From Clostridia bacterium (GTDB lineage Bacteria > Bacillota > Clostridia > TANB77 > CAG-508), in NCBI GenBank assembly GCA_022790575.1, contig JAAVXM010000008.1, positions 1-53,876 on the forward strand: a DNA stretch of 53,876 bases. The letters are read 5' to 3'. Position numbers and translations under genes: made by a program. The first letter of the stretch is position 1; the number at the start of each line of letters is the position of its first letter. This document shows, one piece after another, positions 7,710 to 15,438 of this stretch. Under the pieces are notes generated by a model. It was given only the letters and a program-made list of their open reading frames with translations, was not told the DNA's origin and did no database searches.

Positions 7710-8531
7710 TTACAAAAACATTATATCCTTTTTGCCTCTTGCTCCAAGACCATTTATTCCCCTTTTACCATCTCTTAATTCTCCTTCAAAATCATCTATT
7801 GTTATATATTTGTTTTTATCTGTTATTGCTATGTTTTTTGCAACTATTAATGGGTCTATAAAGTCTATTAATATTCTTGCTGGCGATGATGCAAAATTTG
7901 CACCTGCTTCCATTAAAGCTTCAAAGTAGCTTTGGCATGCTCCTGCAAAAATCACTAAGTTTTTGTTATGAGTCTCATCATATCTTCTCGCTTCTTTTAC
8001 TGTTTGTATAAAGTGTCTAGAGTTCCTATAATTAAATAAATCATTATATCTAGCACCATTTTTTATCATTCCATCATGCCCTGTTATTACTAATATGTCT
8101 GGATTATATATCGTAAGTAGCCTATATACATTTCTTGATTGCTTGTTTTCTGGAATATTTTTTACTATTGCTTTTAATCCCATTTTTTTGTAACATTGTA
8201 TAGATTTTTGACTATACCTTTTATCTCCATCTAAGTGCAAAATTTTCCCTGTATATACAATTTCTCTTATTCTATTTTGCTGTTCTTTTTTTTTTATTTT
8301 TACTCTGTTATTTATCTTTTGTTCAAGTTCTTTTTCAAATCTATTTTGTTCTTCTTTATTTACTAACTTCAAATCGTCTATTGGTGCATCTGCTTCAACT
8401 CTTGCATTCATTCCTTTTAATATTGCTATTTCTTTTTTATTTGCCAATTTTATTATTTTCTTTACTATAAAAAATAGGTCATTTCCATATGAGTTTCTGG
8501 TAACTATGTCACCCTTTTTTATTTCTCGCAT
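7710..8531 (-). CDS. yabG: sporulation-specific protease YabG
   Basis: 273 residues, the family length. Recognisable stretches are the N-terminal KGDIVTRNSYGNDLFFIV, ILHLDGDKRYSQKSI, LLTIYNPDILVITGHDGMI, LVIFAGACQSYFEALMEAG (the conserved Cys) and FASSPARILIDFIDPLIVAKNI. YabG is made late in the mother cell and cuts spore-coat and cortex precursors; it marks endospore formation. ATG start with AGGAGAG upstream. It is placed directly upstream of veg, the conserved Firmicutes order. Confidence 0.93.
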   Translation of the reverse strand: MREIKKGDIVTRNSYGNDLFFIVKKIIKLANKKEIAILKGMNARVEADAPIDDLKLVNKEEQNRFEKELEQKINNRVKIKKKEQQNRIREIVYTGKILHLDGDKRYSQKSIQCYKKMGLKAIVKNIPENKQSRNVYRLLTIYNPDILVITGHDGMIKNGARYNDLFNYRNSRHFIQTVKEARRYDETHNKNLVIFAGACQSYFEALMEAGANFASSPARILIDFIDPLIVAKNIAITDKNKYITIDDFEGELRDGKRGINGLGARGKKDIMFL

Positions 8532-8618
8532 ATATCTTCACTCTCCTATTCAAGAGCCAATGGAATATTACTATAATATATGCTTTTTTTACTTTTTTTG
8601 ACACTATGTTTTATATAC

Positions 8619-8660
8619 AAAAATCCCCCTCTTATGCATTTGCATTTGAGGGGGATTTTT
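8619..8660. terminator. bidirectional GC-rich terminator
   Basis: AAAAATCCCCCTC (8619-8631) and GAGGGGGATTTTT (8648-8660) form a perfect 13-bp stem with A and T tracts on both sides. It ends the outlier gene at 8669-9058 on the minus strand and would stop plus-strand transcription too. It is far more GC-rich than the other terminators here apart from 37639-37669, which flanks another atypical gene. Confidence 0.88.
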
Positions 8661-8668
8661 TTGAACTG

Positions 8669-9058
8669 TCAGTCCTCAAGAGTCATTGTTACGATGTAGG
8701 TTTCACTTATAGCATTAGTAATACCTGGCTGTACATCGAGGTCAAACTCCAAACTCACCCTAGGCAAGGCAAGCATCAATTGGCTGGCCCCAATTTCAGG
8801 TGAATAATTCATCTTGTCACACATCTCTGGCTTTTTGACCTCAAGCATTGGTTCAAACCAAATGGAACCAATCACCTTAACCTGGATATGCAACTTGCTC
8901 TCGAAAGGATGCTCTTCATGCATGAGTCTAAGGATAGGCTCAATGTACTCATGTATGACCTTCCGCATTTCCTCATCGGCCTGTGCTTCCAGCTCTGCAT
9001 TTTCAGCAATAGCTTTTCTGCGACTGATGGACAGTTCTTCTTTCAGTGTCATTTTCAT
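8669..9058 (-). CDS. hypothetical protein, horizontally acquired by composition
   Basis: 129 residues, not recognised. The first about 45 residues are a charged helix (EELSISRRKAIAENAELEAQ), probably coiled; the rest alternates hydrophobic residues like a beta-rich domain (HIQVKVIGSIWFEPMLEVKK, VSLEFDLDVQPGI). There is no signal peptide or membrane segment. Start ATG 9058 after AGGAGGTC. Base and codon use stand apart: CTG, CGC, CGG, GCC and GAG codons are frequent, whereas neighbours use TTA, AGA and GAA. It is a self-contained unit with its own promoter (-10 in a palindrome) and strong terminator. Function unknown. Confidence 0.75.
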   Translation of the reverse strand: MKMTLKEELSISRRKAIAENAELEAQADEEMRKVIHEYIEPILRLMHEEHPFESKLHIQVKVIGSIWFEPMLEVKKPEMCDKMNYSPEIGASQLMLALPRVSLEFDLDVQPGITNAISETYIVTMTLED

Positions 9059-9085
9059 GACCTCCTAATTTCTGGCGTTTAGCCA

Positions 9086-9126
9086 GTTGATATATTAATT
9101 ATATCAACTTTTTGCTTTTATGTCAA
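9086..9126 (-). promoter_or_regulatory. promoter with -10 inside a 23-bp palindrome
   Basis: Minus strand TTGACA at 9121-9126 (within the last codons of copA), 17-base spacer, TATAAT at 9098-9103. The -10 lies inside GTTGATATA-TTAAT-TATATCAAC (9086-9108), perfect 9-bp arms, so a dimeric repressor bound there would block RNA polymerase. It drives the gene at 8669-9058. A small CTGGC/GCCAG hairpin lies between it and the Shine-Dalgarno. Confidence 0.7.
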
Positions 9127-11328
9127 CTTCGTTCTTTTTAACCTTAATGCATTAATTATAACAGTTAAACTACTAAATACCATTGCTAGGCTAGCAAGCA
9201 TAGGGTTTATATATATACCTAGTGGTTTTAATACTCCAATAGCAATAGGTATCATTAATAAATTATAGAAAAAAGCCCAAAATAAGTTTTGTTTAATATT
9301 TCTTATTGTTTTTTCACTTATATTTATTAACTTCAAAATAGAGTTTAAATCATTCTTTGTTAAAATTACATCTGATGAATCCATTGCTATATCTGTTCCG
9401 CTTTTTACACTTACTCCTATGTCTGCATTTGCAAGAGCAGGACTGTCATTAATACCATCTCCACACATCATTACAACTTTCTTTTCTGTTTTCAGTGTTT
9501 TTATCATATCTGCTTTTTCTACTGGAAGAACATTGCTTATTATTTTTGATATCCCAAGTTCATTTCCAATTTTTTCTGCTGTTTCTTTTGCATCACCAGT
9601 GAGCATAATTGTCTCAATATTTTTTTCATTCAATTTTTGTATAACTTCTCTTGCATTTTCTCTAATAATATCATTTACCCCTATAAGAGCAACTATTTGA
9701 TTATCAATTATTACATAAATAATACTATTACCTTGCTTTGTGAGATTTTTCTCATCTTCTATATATTTATTTTCAATATTATATTTTAATACAATTTTGT
9801 TATTTCCTAATATTATCTTTTGATTATCTATTTCTCCTAAAATTCCATGTCCTGATATTTCTTCAAAATTGTTTACTTCTAGTTTTTGTATTTTGTTATC
9901 TTCCATATAATCTATAAATGCCTTCCCTATTGGATGGGTAGTCTTTGCTTCTATACTTCCAGCTAGTTCTATAATTTGATTATCGTCTAATTTACTATAA
10001 TTATATATTTTAGAGATTTTCAACTTACCATAAGTTAATGTTCCTGTTTTATCAAAAACAATTGTATTAGTTTTTGATGCATTTTCTAATATCTCACTTT
10101 TTTTTACTAATATTCCATTACTTGCACACAGCCCTTCACTTACTACTATAGCAAGTGGTGTTGCTAATCCTAGGCTACATGGACAAGCAACTACAAGTAT
10201 TGTTACAAATGTTATTATTGCATTTGATGTTCCTAGTCCCAAAAGTAAATATGCTATAAAAGTGATTATAGCAATTATTATAACTATTGGTACAAAATAT
10301 CCTGATATTTTATCTGCTATTTTTGCTATTGGTGCTTTTGTATTAGTCGCTTGTATTACTAGTCTTACTATTTCAGACACTGTTGATTCTTTCCCTATCT
10401 TTTCTGCTTTGTATTTTATATATCCATTGTAGTTTAAACTTCCTGCAATAACTTTTGCTCCTATTGTTTTTGATATTGGCTTACTTTCTCCTGTTATAAA
10501 TGCTTCATCTAAGTATGCTTTCCCTTCTACTATCTCTCCATCTACTGCAATTTTTTCTCCTGGTTTGCAAATTACCATTGTACCTTTTTTGATTTCATCT
10601 AATGTTACCTTTTCCTCTATCCCATTAATTTCAATAGTTGCTTCATTTGGTGTTATTTCTACCAGTTTTTGTATTGCTTCTTTTGTTCTGTCTTTACTAA
10701 TTCTATCTAGATATCTTCCTAATTTTATAAAATATATTACAATAGCTGATGATTCAAAATATAATTCCATTGTATAATTATGATTTCCTTTTAATATCAT
10801 ATACATTCCATATATACTATATAAAAAACTACTAATAACCCCTATAGCAACTAATGTGTCCATATTTGGTATTTTATGAATCAAATTTTTATACCCATTT
10901 TTTAGTATATCAAATCCATATACTAAGAAACTAATTGTTAAGACTAATAGTGTAATTGTATATATTATAGGATTTTGATGTGGGTCAAAAATAGATGGCA
11001 CAGGTATTTTTATCATGTGCCCCATAGAAATATACATCATAATTATTGCTAATATTGTAAATACTATAAATTCAATCTTTTCTGTTTTGCTCTGTTTCTC
11101 AGTCTTAAACTCTTTAAATATTCCTGCACTTGTAAAACCAGCTTGCTTTACATACTTCTCTATTTTTTCTTGAGTTAATATACTTTCATCATAATCGATT
11201 GTTGCATTTGCCATTACTAGATTTACTGATGCATTAATAATCCCATTTTGTTTATTTAAGTACTTTTCCAACCCACTTGAACATGCACTACATGTCATAC
11301 CTTCTATTGATAAAATAATATTTTTCAT
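9118..11328 (-). CDS. copA: copper-translocating P1B-type ATPase CopA
   Basis: 736 residues. One N-terminal heavy-metal domain with GMTCSAC (10-16), the membrane CPC motif (ACPCSLGLATP, CPC at 382-384), phosphorylation site DKTGTLT (Asp 426), HP-containing loop KTTHPIG and hinge GDGINDSPALA. The C-terminal helices carry YN and MxxSS (FFYNLLMIPIA; MVFSSLTVI), which with CPC is the P1B-1 signature for Cu(I) export. Located 2 bases after copZ, so one operon. Its last codons also contain the -35 of the next gene. No copper regulator (CsoR or CopY) is seen nearby. Confidence 0.95.
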   Translation of the reverse strand: MKNIILSIEGMTCSACSSGLEKYLNKQNGIINASVNLVMANATIDYDESILTQEKIEKYVKQAGFTSAGIFKEFKTEKQSKTEKIEFIVFTILAIIMMYISMGHMIKIPVPSIFDPHQNPIIYTITLLVLTISFLVYGFDILKNGYKNLIHKIPNMDTLVAIGVISSFLYSIYGMYMILKGNHNYTMELYFESSAIVIYFIKLGRYLDRISKDRTKEAIQKLVEITPNEATIEINGIEEKVTLDEIKKGTMVICKPGEKIAVDGEIVEGKAYLDEAFITGESKPISKTIGAKVIAGSLNYNGYIKYKAEKIGKESTVSEIVRLVIQATNTKAPIAKIADKISGYFVPIVIIIAIITFIAYLLLGLGTSNAIITFVTILVVACPCSLGLATPLAIVVSEGLCASNGILVKKSEILENASKTNTIVFDKTGTLTYGKLKISKIYNYSKLDDNQIIELAGSIEAKTTHPIGKAFIDYMEDNKIQKLEVNNFEEISGHGILGEIDNQKIILGNNKIVLKYNIENKYIEDEKNLTKQGNSIIYVIIDNQIVALIGVNDIIRENAREVIQKLNEKNIETIMLTGDAKETAEKIGNELGISKIISNVLPVEKADMIKTLKTEKKVVMMCGDGINDSPALANADIGVSVKSGTDIAMDSSDVILTKNDLNSILKLINISEKTIRNIKQNLFWAFFYNLLMIPIAIGVLKPLGIYINPMLASLAMVFSSLTVIINALRLKRTKLT

Positions 11329-11330
11329 AA

Positions 11331-11540
11331 TTAATTTTCCTCAACTTCAAATCCAATGTCTTCAATTTTCTCTTTTATAATATCTATTTCAATTTCTTTA
11401 TTTGTCTTAATTATAACTGTTCCTTCTGTATGGCTTGCAATAACTTCTTCTATTCCTTCTATTTCATTTAAAGAATTTACAACTCTTTTTTCACAACCTC
11501 CACATACCATTCCTTTAACATTTATTTGTATCTCTTTCAT
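11331..11540 (-). CDS. copZ: copper chaperone CopZ-like heavy-metal domain protein
   Basis: 69 residues forming a single HMA fold: beta strand MKEIQINVKG, metal site GMVCGGC (CxxC), helix EKRVVNSLNEIEGI, then the remaining strands. Such proteins carry Cu(I) to CopA. Directly upstream of copA with a 2-base gap. GGAGG precedes the ATG and a promoter lies at 11568-11596. A generic heavy-metal chaperone is possible, but the CopA neighbour favours copper. Confidence 0.88.
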   Translation of the reverse strand: MKEIQINVKGMVCGGCEKRVVNSLNEIEGIEEVIASHTEGTVIIKTNKEIEIDIIKEKIEDIGFEVEEN

Positions 11541-11567
11541 TGTACTACTCTCCTCCTTTTTTTCTTA

Positions 11568-11596
11568 ATTATATTACTATTATTATATTTTGTAAA
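11568..11596 (-). promoter_or_regulatory. promoter of copZ-copA
   Basis: Minus strand TTTACA (11591-11596), 17 bases, TATAAT (11568-11573). No CopY-type TACAnnTGTA box or GC-rich CsoR palindrome was found around it. Confidence 0.6.
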
Positions 11597-11600
11597 TACT

Positions 11601-12305
11601 CTAATTATTTATACATTTTCTAATCAAAATAATTGGTGTTCTTTGCCTACCTTGTCCTGCTGGGTTATCTCTTATCATTTGTCTTAAAGTTTCATCACTA
11701 TATGATATATCATCTGATTTACCTAAAATCTCTTGTCCAAAATCATTTGAGTCAACTATCATACAACTAATGCCTAATTGATTTTTTATCTCATTACATA
11801 CTGCTTTTGGATTTTCTGGTAATTCTATTCCTATATTTTTATATTGTATCCAAATATGGTCATAAAATCCATCTAGTCCACTAACTTCTTGACCAACTAT
11901 CTTATAAAATATACCTTTTATTCCAAACAATTTAGTAATTCCACTTGCTATACTTGCCAGTATAACTTTAAATAATCCAACTTTATTTATTGCATACTGC
12001 ATTTTTATCGTTTCTCCAACACCTACTCCTGTTGTTGGATGAGAAGCAAATTTTGATAAAAATTTTGCCCATATCCCTATTTTTATATCTTCTCTTTTTA
12101 CAATTCTGTTTTGGCAAATACTAATTATTTTTTCACTAATTGAAATTATGTCTCCTTTTTCATATAATTCTGAAACATATTCCTTAACAACATCTATATA
12201 ATTATCATCTAAATTTATAAATCTAGTTTTTATTGCATGTCTTAAATAGATTTCTCCTTCTACGCTTATTTCAACACTTTTACCATCATTTGATACAAAT
12301 TCCAT
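11601..12305 (-). CDS. CofE-like (coenzyme F420-0 gamma-glutamyl ligase family) protein
   Basis: 234 residues. The pattern follows the PF01996 fold: EGDIISISEKIISICQNR-like block (KGDIISISEKIISI), then IWAKFLSKFASHP, GVGVGETIKMQYAIN, TKLFGIKGIFYKIVGQE and IVDSNDFGQEILG near the end, which in CofE lines the GTP/F420 site. Clostridia without F420 often carry stand-alone members whose substrate is unknown, so an F420 role is not claimed; a glutamyl-type ligase acting on another acceptor is possible. ATG 12305. Upstream are four TTGTATC-type boxes shared with the two-component operon, so the gene is probably under that regulator. Confidence 0.7.
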   Translation of the reverse strand: MEFVSNDGKSVEISVEGEIYLRHAIKTRFINLDDNYIDVVKEYVSELYEKGDIISISEKIISICQNRIVKREDIKIGIWAKFLSKFASHPTTGVGVGETIKMQYAINKVGLFKVILASIASGITKLFGIKGIFYKIVGQEVSGLDGFYDHIWIQYKNIGIELPENPKAVCNEIKNQLGISCMIVDSNDFGQEILGKSDDISYSDETLRQMIRDNPAGQGRQRTPIILIRKCINN

Positions 12306-12392
12306 ATTTAATCTAATTCCTTTCTATAGGCACAAATCACTTTTCAGCTTTCCTGCCTAAAACTACTTTATAATTCATAAAATAGCATTAGA

Positions 12393-12432
12393 TTGTATCT
12401 AATTTGTATTAGAATTGTATCAAAGTTGTATG
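12393..12432 (-). promoter_or_regulatory. four response-regulator boxes with 11-bp period
   Basis: On the plus strand the heptamers TTGTATC, TTGTATT, TTGTATC and TTGTATG begin at 12393, 12404, 12415 and 12426, exactly 11 bases apart, i.e. one helical turn. Read on the minus strand they are GATACAA-type boxes upstream of the CofE-like gene, the last ending about 21 bases before a TATAAA. The same heptamer occurs twice, again 11 bases apart, before the regulator gene at 14635-15291. Tandem direct repeats at one-turn spacing are typical OmpR/PhoP-family operators. Confidence 0.75.
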
Positions 12433-12434
12433 AA

Positions 12435-13157
12435 TTAATTTAATTTTTTATTAATATTTGAAAACATATCACTTGAATGTATTGATAATATATACATTTC
12501 ATCACTTTTAGCTAAACTAACTATTAATTTTGCTTTTTCTGATTTCATAAAATTATTTTCGAATTCCCAATCATTAATAATAAATAAATCTAAATATTTT
12601 ATATAATTTTTTAATATTTGCTGTTTATCCATTGTTTGGTATAAATTTTCATTACTCTTTTCTATTATTACATTAATTGCCTTTCCTGTTTTTCCTTCAA
12701 GTTCTAAATAGTATCTACAACCTTCTGTTTCTATTGATGCAGTTGTTATAATATACTTATTTTCTTCTTGAGTATAATGTTTATTCATTATACCTATTCC
12801 TATATTTTGATTTAATTTTTTTTCACCAGTTGTTTTTGGTAATATATTATATTCTTGCAATTTATCTACTTCATCAAATATGTTTTTTGATACTATTCCA
12901 TCTTCTACTTTTTCTACTTTATAATTAGAATATTCTGTAGTGATATTTTTTGACTTTTCAATCTCATGAATTGCTTTAACTAAATAAATTTCTTCTGCTT
13001 CAATATCTATTTGTTTTTCTTTTTTATCTCCTGTATAAACTTCTATTTCTGTATTAGTTTCTTGTAATTGTAATAATATTTTTGGTATTATGAAAGAGGC
13101 AATAATGATAATAAACACAATAATATAAATAATTGTATTTCTTATTTTTGTTTTCAT
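12435..13157 (-). CDS. membrane-anchored protein linked to the two-component system
   Basis: 240 residues from ATG 13157. Basic start MKTKIRN, one hydrophobic helix (about 6-25), then an extracytoplasmic alpha/beta region without a recognised domain (ITTASIETEGCRYYLELEGK, KSENFM-type charged stretches). The frame is open to an ATG at 13169, but GGAAGGA abuts that ATG; the parallel leader of the next gene (12305) puts the start after GAGATTAAA, giving 13157. It follows the kinase gene by 65 bases in the same direction, so it may be a sensor partner or target of the system. Function unknown. Confidence 0.65.
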   Translation of the reverse strand: MKTKIRNTIIYIIVFIIIIASFIIPKILLQLQETNTEIEVYTGDKKEKQIDIEAEEIYLVKAIHEIEKSKNITTEYSNYKVEKVEDGIVSKNIFDEVDKLQEYNILPKTTGEKKLNQNIGIGIMNKHYTQEENKYIITTASIETEGCRYYLELEGKTGKAINVIIEKSNENLYQTMDKQQILKNYIKYLDLFIINDWEFENNFMKSEKAKLIVSLAKSDEMYILSIHSSDMFSNINKKLN

Positions 13158-13222
13158 CTTTAATCTCATTCCTTCCTAAAGGCACATACTGAATTTAATG
13201 ATAGTCAATTGTGAACTGATTT

Positions 13223-14632
13223 TCATTCTTGTACTTCTTCTAATTCAAAATATACAGTAGTTCCCTCATTTTCTATACTTTCTATCTTTATACTAGAACT
13301 ATGCAATAATAATATCTTTTTTACTAATGATAACCCTATACCGCTTCCACCATTTATTCTACTCCTTGATTTATCTACCATGTAAAAATCTTCTGTTACT
13401 TTTTCAATATGTTCTTTTGGTATTCCCTTCCCTCTATCTATAACAGAAATCTTATATTTACCATCCTGTGTTTTTTCTCCTCTAATAATAACTTTATTAT
13501 CTTTGGGTTCTGCCTTATTTGCATTTTCTACTAGATTTCTGATAACTATTTCTAATAATTCATAATCTCCTTTTACTACTGCTTCTTCTATTTCTATCTC
13601 TAATTTGTTTTTACTTAATATGTTTTTTTCTACTTTATCAATTTTTCCCACAAATTCCTTTATATTTATATTTGTCATTAAAATTTTTTCATTTGTTAAA
13701 GACATTAGAGTCATTAATTTGAATGATAGAACTTCTAACCTCTTAGATTCTTGATATATATAGTTTATGGCTTTTTGAGTTAATTCTTCATTACATTTCC
13801 TTAATCTTAACATATCTGCATATCCTACTATTGCTGTCATTGGAGTTTTTAATTCATGAGTGAATCCATTTATAAAGTCATCTTTTTGATTAATTAGTAA
13901 ATTTAATTCATTAATTTTGTTTTCAACTTGTTCTGACATCGAATTAAAACTTTCTGCCAATTCTCCAATTTCATCTTTACTTTTTATTTTTACTTTTTCT
14001 CCATATTTACCCTGTGCAATTTCTTTGCTTTTTTTATTCAAAACCTTTATATCTTTTGTCAATAAAAGTGAGAAGAAAATAATTGCTATTCCTGAAACTA
14101 ATAAAATTATTATATCTGCAAATAGTATTTCATTCATTTGTCTCTTTTTTTCTTTATATATATTTTCTATATCATATACATTTATTATATACATTATATC
14201 TTCATTAATCGACCAGTTCGAAGAAAATATCATATAATGTTTTTCTCCTATCTTTCTTAAACTGTAACTTTCTGTTTCTTTATTTAATATTGATTCTACA
14301 TCTAGTTTTTCTATTTCTTCTATGTTTGAATATAACTTTTTATAATCTTGTGAATATAAAGCTACTAGTTCTGAGTCATTTTCCATGTGACTATATAGTT
14401 GTTGTACATACTCCATAATTTTTTCATTTGTTGCTTCTTCACCATTTTGAATAGTTTTTATAATATAACTCTCTATCATATATTTTTCTAATATATATTT
14501 ATTTGCATTTTGCTTACTACTATCTGAAATAGCATTTATAAAATTATTATTGACTACATAATATCTACTTATTGCCAATATTATTGCTATTGTTGCTATT
14601 ATAAATAGTGCTAATTTCTTCCAAAATTTCAT
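13223..14632 (-). CDS. sensor histidine kinase
   Basis: 469 residues. TM1 about 8-25, extracytoplasmic sensor about 26-170 (no recognised fold), TM2 about 171-192, HAMP about 193-245, dimerisation domain FTHELKTPMTAIVGY with phospho-acceptor His 259, and ATPase domain with N box (RNLVENANKAEP), G1 (DRGKGIPKEH) and G2 (GGSGIGLSL). A classical OmpR-partner kinase (HPK1-like). It starts 2 bases after the regulator gene stop, so both are one operon and presumably one signalling pair. The signal is not evident; the neighbours (a membrane protein and a CofE-like enzyme) do not settle it. Confidence 0.9.
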   Translation of the reverse strand: MKFWKKLALFIIATIAIILAISRYYVVNNNFINAISDSSKQNANKYILEKYMIESYIIKTIQNGEEATNEKIMEYVQQLYSHMENDSELVALYSQDYKKLYSNIEEIEKLDVESILNKETESYSLRKIGEKHYMIFSSNWSINEDIMYIINVYDIENIYKEKKRQMNEILFADIIILLVSGIAIIFFSLLLTKDIKVLNKKSKEIAQGKYGEKVKIKSKDEIGELAESFNSMSEQVENKINELNLLINQKDDFINGFTHELKTPMTAIVGYADMLRLRKCNEELTQKAINYIYQESKRLEVLSFKLMTLMSLTNEKILMTNINIKEFVGKIDKVEKNILSKNKLEIEIEEAVVKGDYELLEIVIRNLVENANKAEPKDNKVIIRGEKTQDGKYKISVIDRGKGIPKEHIEKVTEDFYMVDKSRSRINGGSGIGLSLVKKILLLHSSSIKIESIENEGTTVYFELEEVQE

Positions 14633-14634
14633 TT

Positions 14635-15291
14635 CTATACCTCTAACATATATCCAATCTTATAAATTGTTTTGATTTTATCTTTTAAATCTAATTTCTT
14701 ACGTAATCTTTGAATGTGCAAGTCAAGTGTTCTTGTTTCTATCTCAAATTCCTCTCCCCAAACTTTTTCATATATTACTTCTTTATATAATGCAAAATTT
14801 TTATTTTGTATTAAAAAACATAATAAATCAAATTCCTTTGGTGTTAAAAAAACTTCTTTATTATCTTTTTTCACTATTCTTGAAACTATATTAACTTCAA
14901 TATTACCTATTTTTTTAACTTCATTTCCCTTGTTATATCTTCTAAGTATTACTTCTATTCTTGCTATTAACTCTATCATCTCAAATGGCTTTGTTATATA
15001 ATCATCTGCACCTTCTCTTAAACCTTTTATCTTATCTTCGATTTGCCCTTTCGCAGTAATGAATATTGTGGGCGTTTGTGATATTTGCTTTATATATTCA
15101 AGTAACTCATATCCATCTATCTCTGGAAGCATTATATCTAATAATACTAAGTCATATACATTCTTTTCTAGTAGGTCTGCTCCTTCTTTACCATTACTGG
15201 CCGTTTCACATTTATAGCCTTGTAATTCTAATTCAATTTTTATTAAATCTTTTATTGCTGTTTCATCTTCTACTATTAATATTTTATTCAT
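14635..15291 (-). CDS. OmpR-family response regulator
   Basis: 218 residues. Receiver domain with acidic pocket ED (8-9), phospho-acceptor Asp 52 (LVLLDIMLPEIDG), the conserved Thr (TIFITAKG) and Lys (DYITKPFE); then a winged-helix effector domain (VFLTPKEFDLLCFLIQ, VWGEEFEIETRTLDLHIQRL). First gene of the operon with the kinase. Two TTGTATC boxes 11 bp apart lie upstream (15350-15367), matching the four before the CofE-like gene, so it probably autoregulates and controls that gene. Confidence 0.92.
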   Translation of the reverse strand: MNKILIVEDETAIKDLIKIELELQGYKCETASNGKEGADLLEKNVYDLVLLDIMLPEIDGYELLEYIKQISQTPTIFITAKGQIEDKIKGLREGADDYITKPFEMIELIARIEVILRRYNKGNEVKKIGNIEVNIVSRIVKKDNKEVFLTPKEFDLLCFLIQNKNFALYKEVIYEKVWGEEFEIETRTLDLHIQRLRKKLDLKDKIKTIYKIGYMLEV

Positions 15292-15349
15292 TTTTATCTG
15301 CTCTCCCTTTCTACTAATAGTTTTTTGGTACTTTTAATATAATTTATTT

Positions 15350-15367
15350 TTGTATCTAAGTTGTATC
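15350..15367 (-). promoter_or_regulatory. two response-regulator boxes before the two-component operon
   Basis: TTGTATC at 15350-15356 and 15361-15367 on the plus strand, period 11, about 60-75 bases upstream of the regulator start. Same heptamer and spacing as 12393-12432. A TATAAT-containing segment lies just upstream on the minus strand without a good -35, consistent with an activated or auto-controlled promoter. Confidence 0.7.
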
Positions 15368-15438
15368 TTTGCTATAGTCTATTATAACACAAATAGCCAA
15401 ATTTATATAAAATATAAACTTGACTATTTAATTTTATT

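Noticed and set aside
11541..11600. Copper operator before copZ
   Set aside because: Neither a CopY TACAnnTGTA box nor a CsoR-like GC palindrome is present; only a sigma-A promoter.
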